DNA of 54,892 bases from contig JAJDCP010000094.1 of the NCBI GenBank assembly GCA_029260765.1, positions 1 through 54,892 on the forward strand, read 5' to 3'. The translations under genes and the position numbers were made by a program. Below, one piece after another: positions 26,801 to 36,432 of this stretch. Below the pieces are notes generated by a model, which saw only the letters and a program-made list of their open reading frames with translations, was not told the origin of the DNA and made no database searches. Every line of letters begins with the position of its first letter. Within the stretch, counting starts at the first letter, position 1. Origin of the DNA: Planctomycetota bacterium. GTDB taxonomy: Bacteria; Planctomycetota; J058; JAJDCP01.

Positions 26801-29484
26801 CCGCTCCCCAGCTCGATTCTGCGGTCCGATTGCTGCAGAGCTGGGTGATCCTGCGCAAGTTGAAGCCCATTCAACGACACGGTCGGCCAAGGTCTGACCC
26901 AGGCCGCATGCGCCATGAGGTTCGTGGCGTCCTGGAAAACCTGGGCTTCAGGGTCGAGTCAATCTCGAGTGTCCCGGACCGCGAAGTCCGTTCGGCCCGT
27001 GCATTCGATGTGCAGTGCCGCCCGCTCCGCGACCGCATGCACTGCCCATTACCCGAGTTCGGCTCCGTCGCTGAAGGTCGCTATCGTGTTGTAGCGGTCT
27101 GGGGCAGGCCGACAGTCGAGGAGCTCCTCGAGGTCGAACCTGGCACGGCCCATTCGCCAGCGAACATTGTCTTTTACTTCGGGCGCATGAGCGAAGCAAC
27201 CCGGCGCGAGTTGTCAGAGCAGGCACGCGCATCGCGGCGGCCGCGTCCCCTGGTCATCGATGACATGCTGTTGGCCTTTCTCTGTGGACAACGCGGGTTG
27301 AGGTTGCCAGCCCTTTTCCGCTGCGCGCTTCCCTTTGGCCAAGGCTTTCCCTATACGACAGCGGCCGGCCTCGTGCATCCGGAGATGTTCTTCGGACGCG
27401 AACATGAACGCGGGGAGATCATGAAAGTCGGCGGTACCTGCCTGGTGTATGGCGGGCGCCAGCTCGGCAAGACCGCGCTGCTCCGGCAGGTCGAACGCGA
27501 TCATCACCGGCCCAATGCGGGCAGCATCGTCCGCTACATAGACCTCAAGGCTGAGGGGCTTGGCACAGTGCGGCCGATCGGTGAGATCTGGCAGTTGATC
27601 CTCGCTGCCTTGCGCAGCGAGGGCGTCATCCGGCAGCGGACACCGCTTGCGCCGAACGAAATCCAGGACAAGGTCGTCGAATGGCTCGAGGAGGAACAAC
27701 GCAGGCGGATCGTCTTCCTGCTTGACGAGGCAGACGAGTTCATCGAAGCAGATGGAAGGGACGCCGAGCAACGCAGCTTCTTCCATCTGCACCAGATCAA
27801 AGACACGATGGCCAAGGCGCAGTGGCGCTTCAAAGTCGTTTTCTCAGGACTCCACAACGTTCAGCGTACCTCCCGGACCACGAACACACCGCTGGCCCAT
27901 CTTGGGACACCCGTCTGCATCGGCCCTCTGCTCGACCGTGGTGAGGTGCGTGAAGCGCGCCGACTGATCGTCGTCCCTTTCGCGGCCTTGGGCTATGAGT
28001 TCGAGCGAGAAGACCTGGTAACCACAATCCTCGCCCGGACCAACTACTATCCGAGCTTGATCCAACTCTTCTGCAAGCACCTGCTCGAGTTGCTGGCCCG
28101 CGCCCGTTTCGATAGGCGGAGATCACCTCCCCGGATCGTCAGTGATCGGCACATCGACCAAGCGTTCCGCAGCCGCGACCTGCGCCAGGCGATCCTCGAC
28201 CGGTTTCAATGGACCCTCGACCTCGATGCGCGCTACGGCTTCATCGCCCTGTTGATCGCTTCCGAGAGCTTGCGCGACGCGCAGGAGGCGGAGGATCTCG
28301 AACAGGCTGAGCGCGCCACCGGCTATTCCGTCTCCAGAGTCCGTGAACGTTCATTGGAGCTCTGGCCTCACGGTTTTGCGGCGGACAATAGCCTGGCTGC
28401 GTTCTCAACTATCCTCGATGAAATGGTCGGGCTCGGGGTCTTGCGCCGCAATGAGAGTTCGGGGCGCTACTCCTTCCGCAGCCCGAATGTTCTGAAGCTC
28501 TTCGGCCGCCCCAAGGACATCGAGGATCGCCTTCTCGAGGCCAAGGCACGCGAGCCGCACCCGATCTACCAGCCACACACCTTCCGCCGCTCGGTCGAGA
28601 GCCGCTTTGTCCGCAGTCCACTGACAGCATTGCAGGAGAGCCAACTGCTCAAGCCAGAGAGCGGCGTCTGTCTGCTCTTCGGCTGTCTGGCGTCGGGGCT
28701 GCGTTTCGTCAAGAAGAGCCTGGCCAAGCCCGCAGCCGATCAGTCTGTCTACATGTGCGACTTCCCTTCAGGAAGAGGGTCTAGCGTCAAGGCCTTCCGT
28801 AGCTGGTTGCACAGAACTGTCGAAGGCCGCCATGGGAACCTGCTGCTCTCCGTAGGACCAGGCATTCAATGGAATGAGAGGTGGGTCGACAAGGCTCTCG
28901 AACTGACGCGCACGCCACCCTCGCAGACCATCGTCCGCGTCGTCTTCCTCGGCGGACCGGACCGAGCCTGGGACTGGATTGCGCGCCGTTCGAACGAAGG
29001 CAAAGACCGTGACGCTCTCGTCTCGATGCTCTCTCTGGCGCCCTGGCACGACGCGATGCTCCGGCGCTGGCTCATCGACAACGAGCTCGGTACCGCGGAC
29101 AACCCCGAGACACGGGAAAAGATCCGCAGCATTACGGGCCTTTGGGACCACTTCATGGATGAGCTCGGACGCGAGTGCCGCGAGAGCGCAGCGAGGTGGC
29201 GAAAGGCCCTCGACATGATCAACAGCCGCCTCGTAGGCGGCGAGTACGTGAAGGGCTTTCCAGCCGTCGACGAGGCGAAGCCGCTGCTACGTATTCTGGC
29301 CGAGTACGGCGCGGCGGATGTCGAAGAGCTCTTCGAGCTTGCTGACGAGGACTCGCGCGAGCGAGAACAGATACAGCGCGTCCTCGGCTGGGGCGAGCTG
29401 CTTTCGTGGATCCGGCGCGAGCCCGACGGGCGCTGGTCGCTTCAGCCAAGCCTGGTGAGAGTCTTCGGAAGCGGAACGGAGTAG
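23845..29484 (+). CDS. Giant STAND/AAA-type ATPase, block A (YjiT-like?)
   Basis: 1879 residues. The N-terminal 205 residues are helical, followed by a Pro/Ala/Glu-rich disordered linker (about 208-375) and a long helical middle. The ATPase domain begins at FFGRE (about 1184), with P-loop YGGRQLGKTALL (K1209) and Walker B RIVFLLDEADE (D1294), the pattern of STAND and ATPase_2 families. Beyond it come winged-helix-like segments and a C-terminal domain. Such proteins are sensors that oligomerise on ligand binding. From memory it resembles YjiT-type STAND proteins encoded beside DUF1998 helicases. A 209-bp gap precedes the gene. ATG 23854 is a possible alternative start, nine bases after GAAGG. 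Confidence 0.75.
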   Translation: MARMNRIEEIVALRREASALSASLRKLCNDLAAGIPRLPSELDRLKVLCDRFQLLRKEQHDEVQRMGLGGVPMGKNLDALLNLEHELEAQRKESRQRDGAHAVLTCMRYLRHRDDAEYAPLEPLRDKAEALAKRLEAVPDDIKDKELRGLLRGKHPYWDLFQLVTRGQQMMVEESAEYLRCTVSVGNAVSPQIAAIAPHKLVIPEDEAKCPALTAETAPTGTPADAAEDLPDEPAEDRAPANLPAAGDETDPNAQSDPRLETADAVVPAEPPLAPLPSEPVLETPEQAPPSTGKVKPHSPEAATQASDGAPEQVVQVAETISSELAASEAPGAKPTPVPAGEPVPPTADTCETEVAVSEPSPNAASRREVAKEQADLLGALRAELWQLVEEDRLGLAAEVARCLRGLGAEGVLPPEVFEISALAVSVRSPIGACAEELGVLNDRLVDTFLATEPDPESGRCAALLTVAPLVRAALLSRASRSLRCLEIFHFDSQISAFRELSGEVQTFRRFGIEIDAPTLRALGSQASWAEAVANFKAELVDWLDKARNKKIIFHHSTLVWLRWIGSEEGLGRLLQELADGREPPVAELQKAAATWSDEGALNARIGKSDEACRGAKARANPIRARGKTSLKVHAREAAEFLRRAVELRENEPPQKSAFIIEKLAELRRALAVKIEQAKTQCTGLIAEGSRAVAAAASVALRRLGPLASVLDADQPGQRELPSQLLLRRELLRIPALRLDTDWRPKAVQPDLLARGILALRGEDWQDNPTGWGRVIEQHCSKGDLLAARRAIEAAEAHGGSEEATAPLHEIFESQLREWRDSLARRKSEVENAIERAVAHFYLEGRERATHLDLVQTLEPDTVFEFTDAFRILTNVKRVLDERQAEKRREIQQLVEERRAAGLGEEILERASAAVEHDNLLAAHELLAQSDSGETVFDEIDPLATFREFFPRFCKTFTEEGRPLGQQLKEIKERKPCYGISFASLPAPQLDSAVRLLQSWVILRKLKPIQRHGRPRSDPGRMRHEVRGVLENLGFRVESISSVPDREVRSARAFDVQCRPLRDRMHCPLPEFGSVAEGRYRVVAVWGRPTVEELLEVEPGTAHSPANIVFYFGRMSEATRRELSEQARASRRPRPLVIDDMLLAFLCGQRGLRLPALFRCALPFGQGFPYTTAAGLVHPEMFFGREHERGEIMKVGGTCLVYGGRQLGKTALLRQVERDHHRPNAGSIVRYIDLKAEGLGTVRPIGEIWQLILAALRSEGVIRQRTPLAPNEIQDKVVEWLEEEQRRRIVFLLDEADEFIEADGRDAEQRSFFHLHQIKDTMAKAQWRFKVVFSGLHNVQRTSRTTNTPLAHLGTPVCIGPLLDRGEVREARRLIVVPFAALGYEFEREDLVTTILARTNYYPSLIQLFCKHLLELLARARFDRRRSPPRIVSDRHIDQAFRSRDLRQAILDRFQWTLDLDARYGFIALLIASESLRDAQEAEDLEQAERATGYSVSRVRERSLELWPHGFAADNSLAAFSTILDEMVGLGVLRRNESSGRYSFRSPNVLKLFGRPKDIEDRLLEAKAREPHPIYQPHTFRRSVESRFVRSPLTALQESQLLKPESGVCLLFGCLASGLRFVKKSLAKPAADQSVYMCDFPSGRGSSVKAFRSWLHRTVEGRHGNLLLSVGPGIQWNERWVDKALELTRTPPSQTIVRVVFLGGPDRAWDWIARRSNEGKDRDALVSMLSLAPWHDAMLRRWLIDNELGTADNPETREKIRSITGLWDHFMDELGRECRESAARWRKALDMINSRLVGGEYVKGFPAVDEAKPLLRILAEYGAADVEELFELADEDSREREQIQRVLGWGELLSWIRREPDGRWSLQPSLVRVFGSGTE

Positions 29485-29487
29485 GCG

Positions 29488-30609
29488 ATGGACCGCATGC
29501 TCTGGAGCCTGCCCGGGCCGGCCCGATTGCTTGACGAAATCGAGGCCGACTTCCGTGATGGTGTAAGTGTTGTCGTCGCAGTGCCCGAAGGCGGCCCCGA
29601 AGACCTTACCTCCGCGGTGAGGAGCCGCGTGCGCGAAGATGGTTTGTTCCGCTGGTTGCCGGTCGCCAGCGACTTGGCCCTCGAGACGATGCCTTCCCGC
29701 ATCGTTCTCGACCGCGCCGCCGGTGCCCACCCGAGTGAGATCCAAGGTGTCGGGGCTCGCGCAGTGGCCACAGCCGGCTCCCTCTGTGAGACCATAGTGG
29801 CGATCGGTCCGCCAGCAGTCGAAGCGTGGTCACCCTGGCGGAGTTTCCTTAACAACTACGAGGCCGCCGCGCGCGACGTGGACCCCTGCAAACGACCAGT
29901 CTTTTTCACCGTGTTGCACGGCAGCATGCCCCTGCCGCGTGGTGACGCCGGGCTCCGGACATTGCGCTGGGAGGGGCGCATGTCGCAGCTCGACATGCAG
30001 CTGTTCGTCGCCCTTTCGCAGCCCGAAGCTGGCCGCGACATCGCGACGCGCCTGCGTAGCAGTCTCATCGTGAGCTTGGCGGGCAGCGACCCGCGGCTAG
30101 CCGCGGAGTTGGCCTGTTGCGACCTCGCTGGGCTGTTGCATCCCGAGGCCGTTCTGCGCCGCCACGCCCGGTCGCGCGATTGGCAGCCAGACGGCGCAGA
30201 GGCGGCCTGGTGCAACGGCAGCCTCGACAAGATCGACGGCAGCTCTGTCATTCACTCGGCCTGGCTGGCCTGCATGGGCAGAGAGTTGGCGCTGAAACGA
30301 CGGATCTGGGAGGCCCAGATCGCGATCTTGTTCCCGTGGGTCGAGGAACAGCGTCTCAACTGGATCGGACGGCTGAAAGGGCGCTTGCGCCTCCCGATGA
30401 AAACACGATTCGGCGAGGTCATAGACGATGCCGCGTCGCTCGAGTTGGGCGAGATCCTGCACCTCGTGAGAACGGCCCGTCCACCGCTACCCTACCGCCA
30501 GCTCAAGGCCCTCGAGCGCCACACCGGGCTCCGCCACGAGTTGGCCCACATCCGGCCGGTGGGTTGGGAGCGCCTGCGCGCCATCCCCGAATTCGTTGCG
30601 AGGGGCTGA
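29488..30609 (+). CDS. Block A accessory protein with C-terminal HEPN-like motif
   Basis: 373 residues. The first 230 form an alpha/beta domain with no recognised motif. The C-terminal 110 residues are helical, with a WEAQIAILFPWVEEQR helix and then LRHELAHI, in which R349 and H354 match the RxxxxH signature of HEPN RNases, set on a helix after a Leu/Arg-rich helix as in HEPN folds. If real, the protein could be the toxic RNase effector controlled by the adjacent STAND ATPase. It starts three bases after the ATPase stop, with GGAG overlapping that stop, so production is coupled. The domain assignment rests on one short motif. Confidence 0.55.
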   Translation: MDRMLWSLPGPARLLDEIEADFRDGVSVVVAVPEGGPEDLTSAVRSRVREDGLFRWLPVASDLALETMPSRIVLDRAAGAHPSEIQGVGARAVATAGSLCETIVAIGPPAVEAWSPWRSFLNNYEAAARDVDPCKRPVFFTVLHGSMPLPRGDAGLRTLRWEGRMSQLDMQLFVALSQPEAGRDIATRLRSSLIVSLAGSDPRLAAELACCDLAGLLHPEAVLRRHARSRDWQPDGAEAAWCNGSLDKIDGSSVIHSAWLACMGRELALKRRIWEAQIAILFPWVEEQRLNWIGRLKGRLRLPMKTRFGEVIDDAASLELGEILHLVRTARPPLPYRQLKALERHTGLRHELAHIRPVGWERLRAIPEFVARG

Positions 30610-30912
30610 CGTGTGGAGGCGGCTTGCGCGGCATCAAGATTCCCAGATTTCTCAGTATTCTCGACTCAAGAACCGCTACCGCATGAAAGATCCGTAGCGA
30701 CAAAGTAGAATGATGTCGCTCGACAATTGAACGGTTGGCCCGGTTTCTTCGACCTGGGGCTCGGCAGAACTCGTGACGGGAGCAACAGCGCCTGGGCTCG
30801 CTGGGTGCCGTGCACGCCTATTCGATTGGGGCACAGCCTGAGGGACAAGCTCTGAGACGGAGGGGTTTTCCCCTACGCACGATATTGCACTTTGATGTCA
30901 GAGGAGCACGCC
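30610..30912. other. 303-bp gap between defence blocks A and B
   Basis: No gene found. GC is lower than in the flanks around 30640-30730. A small hairpin AGGGG/CCCCT with a TTTT loop lies at about 30861-30874, shortly before the block B start. This is the only sizeable gap between the blocks and the most likely place for a block B promoter, though no clear -35/-10 pair is seen. Confidence 0.4.
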
Positions 30913-33900
30913 GTGGAAGTTTTTGAGCTTCGCGACAAAGTCGTCGGTGACTACAGCTCGTATATACGTAGCTTCCTGACCATCAAAGACGCCAGGATCG
31001 AGCAGTTGGTCCGCGAAGAAATGGAAGCGGGCTTCCTCTGGCCGGAACCTCTGATCCAACTCAATCCCTCGTTCGAGCAGGGTGATACCTTCAAAGCGCT
31101 CGCGGATGCGGGAGTGGTCCACCGCAGCTGCGAGAAGATCTTCGCGATCAAGAGCGAACAGGGCAAGGTGCTGAAGTCTCTGCGGCTGCACCGGCACCAA
31201 GTCGAGAGCATCCACGCTGCACGAGCTGGAGACAACTACGTCCTGACCACCGGGACCGGTTCGGGCAAGAGCCTCTCGTACATCGTTCCCATCGTCGACC
31301 ATGTCCTGCGCCGCGGGAGCGGCAAGGGAATCCAGGCGATCGTCGTCTACCCGATGAACGCGCTGGCAAACAGCCAGGTGGGCGAGCTCGAGAAGTTCCT
31401 CTGCCGAGGTTTCCCGCAGGGTAAACCACCGGTGACCTTCCGGCGCTACACAGGGCAAGAGCGGGAGGCGGAGCGGAAGGAGATCATCGCGGAGCCGCCC
31501 GATGTCCTCCTGACCAACTACGTCATGCTCGAGCTGCTCTTGACCCGACCAAAAGACCGACGCCTGATCCAAGCGGCAAAGGGCTTGCGCTTCCTGGTGC
31601 TGGACGAGCTCCACACGTACCGCGGCCGCCAGGGAGCCGATGTCGCGATGCTGGTGCGTCGGGTGCGCGAGGGCTGTGAGGCCGACGAGCTGCTCCATGT
31701 CGGGACCTCGGCCACCCTTGCCAGTGGTGGCTCATGGGAAGAGCAAAGGAAAGAGGTGGCGAGAGTTGCTTCACTCCTCTTCGGAGATGAGGTCAAGCCC
31801 GAGCGCATCATCGGCGAGACTCTGCGCAGGGCAACAGCGGAGTTCGACCCCAACGACACTGCGTTCATCGATTCCCTTCGTTTGCGCCTGGAGAGCGGTG
31901 AGGCTCCAGACCCCGAGGATACCGAGCGTTTTCTCGCCGATCCTGTGTCTCGATGGATCGAGTCGATGCTGGGCCTACAGAGGGAGCCTGAGACCGGCAG
32001 ATTGGTACGCAGCACGCCAACGGCCCTGACGGGCCAAGCCGGCGCCGCAGTGGTCCTCGCCGAGCAGACGGGAGTGGCGCTCGGCACCTGCGAGAGTGCG
32101 CTGCGCCGTGCCCTGCTCGATGGATACCGCTGTCTTGACGAGAATGGGCGGTCCTTGTTTGCGTTCCGCCTCCATCAGTTCGTCTCCAAGGGAGAATCGG
32201 TCTACGCTTCTCCCGAGGCTGAGGGTGATCGGCACATCACGCTCCAACCACAGCAGTTCGTGCCGGGAAGCGGGCGTCAAAGGGCTCTCTTGCCTCTGGT
32301 CTTCTGCCGGGAGTGTGGGCAGGAATACTACAGCGTCCGTCGTAAAGTGCACGAAGGCCAGACCTGTTACCTCCCGCGCGAGATCTCCGACCGCTTGGAT
32401 GATGACGATGGGGACGCCGGCTTCCTTTACCTCAGCACGAAAAGCCCCTGGCCCGACAAAGCTTCGGAGTTCATCGTGAAGCTGCCGGATTCTTGGCTGA
32501 CCACCCGCAATGGCCAGACGATCATCCGGCGTAGCCAACGCAAGTACCTGCCGGACAAAGTCTTCATGACCCCGGCTGCCGAGGAGGACGGCGGCACCCA
32601 GGCAGTCTGGTGGCTGCGAACGCCCTTCCGCTTCTGTCTCGAGTGCGGAATCACCTATGGAGCGCGCCAACGGTCGGACTACGGCAAGTTGGCAACGCTG
32701 GGTTCCGAGGGCCGCAGCACCGCGACGACGATCCTCAGCCTGTCGACAATTCGGAAGCTCCGCAGAGAAGCCACGCTCGAGCCGAAGGCGCGCAAGCTCC
32801 TCAGCTTCACGGACAACCGCCAGGACGCTTCCCTGCAAGCGGGCCACTTCAACGACTTCGTCGAGATCGCCCTGCTGCGCTCCGCGATCTGGAGGGCTGC
32901 AGAAAAGACCGGGGCAGACGGGCTCCGTCATGACAAGTTGACTCTGCGGGTGTTCGATGCCCTCGACCTGCCGCTCGAGGTCTACGCGACCGACCCCGGT
33001 GTGAAGTACCTGGCGCGGGAGGAAACGGACCGCGCCCTCAGGGAGGCGCTGGGTTATTTCATCTACCGGGATCTCCGCCGCGGCTGGCGTGTCACCTCTC
33101 CCAACCTCGAGCAATGCGGCCTGTTGGAGATCGACTATCTGTCCCTCAAGCAATTCTGCACGGACGAGGATGAGTGGAAGGACCGCCACCCGATCTTCGC
33201 CACCGCCACCCCGGAACAGAGAAGCGAGGCCTGCCGCGCTCTCCTCGACCACATGCGCCGCGAGCTCGCCGTCAAGGTCAGCTACCTGGACCCGGTCGAG
33301 CAGGAGTCCCTGCGGCAACTCTCCCGCCAGCGGCTGATCTCGCCCTGGGCCATCGATGACCAGGAGAAGCTCGAGCGCAGTAGCGTCGTCTTCCCCTGCT
33401 CGCAGAAGTCCATGGGCCGCGAGGTCGGGCATTTCTCATTCCTGTCGCCCCGTGGGGGGTTCGCGCTATTCCTCAAGCGACGGGGAACCTTTCCGAACTT
33501 CAGCGAAACGATGAAGACAGAAGAGGTCGAGTTGGTGATTCGCGAACTCTGTCAGCTGCTCACCGTCCCCGGGCTGCTGCAGCAGGTTGTGGAGCCACGG
33601 GATGACGATGGCGCCCCGGGTTACCAGATCAACGCAGCGGCCTTGATCTGGAAACCCGGCACGGGGCAGAAAGCCTTCCACGACCCGATCCGTGTCCCGC
33701 GCGCTCCGGAGGGGGGACTGCGCCCCAACCCCTTCTTCAAGGAGTTCTACCGCAGCCAGACTCAGGATCTGAAGCGCCTCGAAGCGCGTGAGCACACCGC
33801 ACAGGTGACGCCACAGCTGCGCGAAGAGCGGGAGAAGAAATTCCGCCAGGCTCACCTGCCCATCCTGTACTGCTCTCCGACGATGGAGCTGGGAGTCGAC

Positions 33901-36432
33901 ATCGCGCAGCTGAACGTCGTCAACATGCGCAACATCCCACCTACGCCAGCCAACTACGCTCAGCGCAGCGGTCGCGCGGGTCGAAGCGGCCAGCCAGCCT
34001 TCGTCTTCTCCTATTGCTCGTCGGGCAGCCCGCACGACCAGTACTTCTTCAAGCGTCCGCGCTTGATGGTGGCCGGAGCGGTCAGCCCGCCGCGGCTCGA
34101 CCTGGGCAACGAGGACCTGCTGAAAGCCCACGTCCATGCGGTCTGGCTCGGCGTCTCCGGTTTGTCTCTCGGTCAGTCGCTGCGCGATATCCTGGAGGTC
34201 ATCGGCGACGACCCCACCCTGCAGCTCCAGCCGCACGTCGCGGAGGCTCTGGGCAGCGAATACACCCGGGAGAAGGCCCACGAAGCAGCAAGGATCGCCC
34301 TCGACGAGGCCATTCGCGAACTCGTCGGAGTGGCCGGCGACCCGGATGCCTGGCTCGACCGCATTTTGCGCCGGGTTCCCGACAGCTTCGAGAACGCCTG
34401 CAAGCGCTGGAAGGGCCTGTATCGCTCGGCGCTCAGCCAGTCCAAACGGCAGCAGCGCATCATCTTGGATCCTTCGCGAGACCCCAGAGATCGAGAGAGC
34501 GCCAAAAGGCTACGCTATGAGGCGGAAGCGCAGCTGCGCCTGCTCTTGGAGATGTCGGAGTCGCAGTACTCCGACTTCTACAGCTACCGCTATTTCGCCA
34601 GCGAAGGCTTCCTGCCTGGTTACAACTTCCCACGACTGCCGCTCTCGGCCTTTCTGCCGGGCCGCAAGAGTAAGCGGGGCAGCGACGAGTTCCTGACACG
34701 ACCACGCTTCCTGGCGGTCTCCGAGTTCGGCCCGCGCGCATTCATCTATCACGAGGGCTCGCGCTATGTGATCAACAAGGTGATCCTCCCGGTCGAGGAG
34801 GGAGGCACCCTCAAGCGCCGCGCTGTCCAGTGTGAGGCCTGCGGCTACCTTCACCCCCTCAGAGACGAGCCGGGACCGGACCTCTGCGAGAGCTGCAACA
34901 CGCCGCTGCCTCAACCCTACGCGAACCTGTTCCGGATGGAGAACGTCTCGACCCGTCGCCGCGATCGGATCAATTCCGACGAGGAAGAGCGCTTCCGCAT
35001 GGGTTACGAGATCAAGTCCGGGCTACGCTTTGCTCGGCGCGAGGGCCGTGTGTCTTCGAGGAGCGCCACGGTGCTGGATGCTGAGGGCAGCGAGCTCCTG
35101 ACTCTTGTCTACGGTCATGCGGCCACGCTGTGGCGCATGAACCTGGGTTGGAGACGACGTTCCAACAAGGACCAGGTCGGCTTTGTGCTCGACGTGGAAC
35201 GCGGTTACTGGGCCAGAAACCAAGCGGTGGATGACGATCCCGAAGATCCTCTGTCGCCGAGAACCGAGCGGCTGATTCCCTATGTCGAGGACACCCGGAA
35301 CTGCATCCTAGTGCGGCCCTCCTCGCATTTCTCCGAGACGGTCATGGCTTCTCTGCAGGCGGCTCTCAAGGTCGCCGTACAGGTCCACTTCCAGCTAGAG
35401 GACCGCGAGTTGGCGACGGAGCCCCTCCCGGCAATGGACGACCGCAGACAGATCTTGATCTACGAAGCCTCCGAAGGCGGGGCGGGTGTCCTGCGGCGGC
35501 TGGTTGAAGACGTACAGGCGCTTCCGACCATCGCCCGTATGGCGCTGGAAATCTGCCACTATGACCCGGACACTGGCGAAGACAGGAAGCGCCCGCCGGG
35601 AGCGAAGGAGGACTGCGAAGCGGGCTGCTACGACTGCCTGCTGTCATACTACAACCAGAGAGACCACCGCTACATCGATCGTTCGAGTCTGCTGGAACTC
35701 TTGCGCAAGCTGACCCAGGCACAAGTGCGCACTTCACCAGCCCCGCGCCGTCGTGAGGAGGAAGTCGAGCGGCTGCTGAACCAATGCCAGTCGGAGCTCG
35801 AGCGGACCTGGGTGCGATTTATCGATGTGAAGGGCCTGTCCCTGCCTGGAGTCGCCCAAAAGCTCATCGAGGCCTGCAAGGTCTCTGCGGACTTTGTCTA
35901 TCAAGACGAGAAAGCGGCAGTGTTTGTCGATGGTCCTGTGCATGACACGCCAGCACGCCAATCACTCGACGAACAGCAGCAGGAGAGTCTTGAAGACTTC
36001 GGCTGGACTGTGATCCGCTTCCGGCACGACAAAGACTGGGGTGAGGTTGTGCAGCGCTTCCCCAGTCTCTTTGGGCGGCCGCGAGAAGGAGTCCGGGCGA
36101 CAACGACAGAAGCTGACGTGGTCGCCGAGCTTGAATTCGATCCAGATGACTACGACGACACCTGGCAAAACCCGTTGAAGACCCTTGCCGAGCTGGACGG
36201 GATTCTGGTCGAGCCTGGCGACGAGGTGATGGCCGCTGGGCGCGTCGTAGACCTCACGGTAGCGTGCATACGAAAGGGCGAGAGGTCTTTGGACTTGATC
36301 GATGCAGAGGGGGAATCTGCCAGCCAGCTCATGGCTGCTCTCAAAGCCGCAGGCAGGAGGGCCATCAGCCTACGACCCACTGAGGATGGACTTGTCGAGA
36401 AGATCCTCGAGTCCCTGGAGGCGGACGTATGA
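30913..36432 (+). CDS. DUF1998 helicase fused to Vsr/DUF559-like nuclease domain
   Basis: 1839 residues. SF2 motifs: GTGSGKS (K119), DELH at 231-234, TSATL (about 258), SFTDNRQD (about 635), SPTMELGVDI (about 990) and QRSGRAGRSG (about 1017). DUF1998 with EASEGGAG (about 1518) and CEAGCYDC zinc cysteines (about 1570) follows. Residues about 1655-1725 (VFVDGPVHD...ESLEDFGWTVIRF) have the form of a PD-(D/E)xK domain of the Vsr/DUF559 type. The single chain thus joins functions that DISARM divides between DrmA and DrmB and adds a nuclease. GTG 30913 is preferred since GAGGAG lies six bases upstream and MEVFELRD matches the usual start of such helicases; ATG 30895 is the alternative. Confidence 0.85.
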   Translation: MEVFELRDKVVGDYSSYIRSFLTIKDARIEQLVREEMEAGFLWPEPLIQLNPSFEQGDTFKALADAGVVHRSCEKIFAIKSEQGKVLKSLRLHRHQVESIHAARAGDNYVLTTGTGSGKSLSYIVPIVDHVLRRGSGKGIQAIVVYPMNALANSQVGELEKFLCRGFPQGKPPVTFRRYTGQEREAERKEIIAEPPDVLLTNYVMLELLLTRPKDRRLIQAAKGLRFLVLDELHTYRGRQGADVAMLVRRVREGCEADELLHVGTSATLASGGSWEEQRKEVARVASLLFGDEVKPERIIGETLRRATAEFDPNDTAFIDSLRLRLESGEAPDPEDTERFLADPVSRWIESMLGLQREPETGRLVRSTPTALTGQAGAAVVLAEQTGVALGTCESALRRALLDGYRCLDENGRSLFAFRLHQFVSKGESVYASPEAEGDRHITLQPQQFVPGSGRQRALLPLVFCRECGQEYYSVRRKVHEGQTCYLPREISDRLDDDDGDAGFLYLSTKSPWPDKASEFIVKLPDSWLTTRNGQTIIRRSQRKYLPDKVFMTPAAEEDGGTQAVWWLRTPFRFCLECGITYGARQRSDYGKLATLGSEGRSTATTILSLSTIRKLRREATLEPKARKLLSFTDNRQDASLQAGHFNDFVEIALLRSAIWRAAEKTGADGLRHDKLTLRVFDALDLPLEVYATDPGVKYLAREETDRALREALGYFIYRDLRRGWRVTSPNLEQCGLLEIDYLSLKQFCTDEDEWKDRHPIFATATPEQRSEACRALLDHMRRELAVKVSYLDPVEQESLRQLSRQRLISPWAIDDQEKLERSSVVFPCSQKSMGREVGHFSFLSPRGGFALFLKRRGTFPNFSETMKTEEVELVIRELCQLLTVPGLLQQVVEPRDDDGAPGYQINAAALIWKPGTGQKAFHDPIRVPRAPEGGLRPNPFFKEFYRSQTQDLKRLEAREHTAQVTPQLREEREKKFRQAHLPILYCSPTMELGVDIAQLNVVNMRNIPPTPANYAQRSGRAGRSGQPAFVFSYCSSGSPHDQYFFKRPRLMVAGAVSPPRLDLGNEDLLKAHVHAVWLGVSGLSLGQSLRDILEVIGDDPTLQLQPHVAEALGSEYTREKAHEAARIALDEAIRELVGVAGDPDAWLDRILRRVPDSFENACKRWKGLYRSALSQSKRQQRIILDPSRDPRDRESAKRLRYEAEAQLRLLLEMSESQYSDFYSYRYFASEGFLPGYNFPRLPLSAFLPGRKSKRGSDEFLTRPRFLAVSEFGPRAFIYHEGSRYVINKVILPVEEGGTLKRRAVQCEACGYLHPLRDEPGPDLCESCNTPLPQPYANLFRMENVSTRRRDRINSDEEERFRMGYEIKSGLRFARREGRVSSRSATVLDAEGSELLTLVYGHAATLWRMNLGWRRRSNKDQVGFVLDVERGYWARNQAVDDDPEDPLSPRTERLIPYVEDTRNCILVRPSSHFSETVMASLQAALKVAVQVHFQLEDRELATEPLPAMDDRRQILIYEASEGGAGVLRRLVEDVQALPTIARMALEICHYDPDTGEDRKRPPGAKEDCEAGCYDCLLSYYNQRDHRYIDRSSLLELLRKLTQAQVRTSPAPRRREEEVERLLNQCQSELERTWVRFIDVKGLSLPGVAQKLIEACKVSADFVYQDEKAAVFVDGPVHDTPARQSLDEQQQESLEDFGWTVIRFRHDKDWGEVVQRFPSLFGRPREGVRATTTEADVVAELEFDPDDYDDTWQNPLKTLAELDGILVEPGDEVMAAGRVVDLTVACIRKGERSLDLIDAEGESASQLMAALKAAGRRAISLRPTEDGLVEKILESLEADV

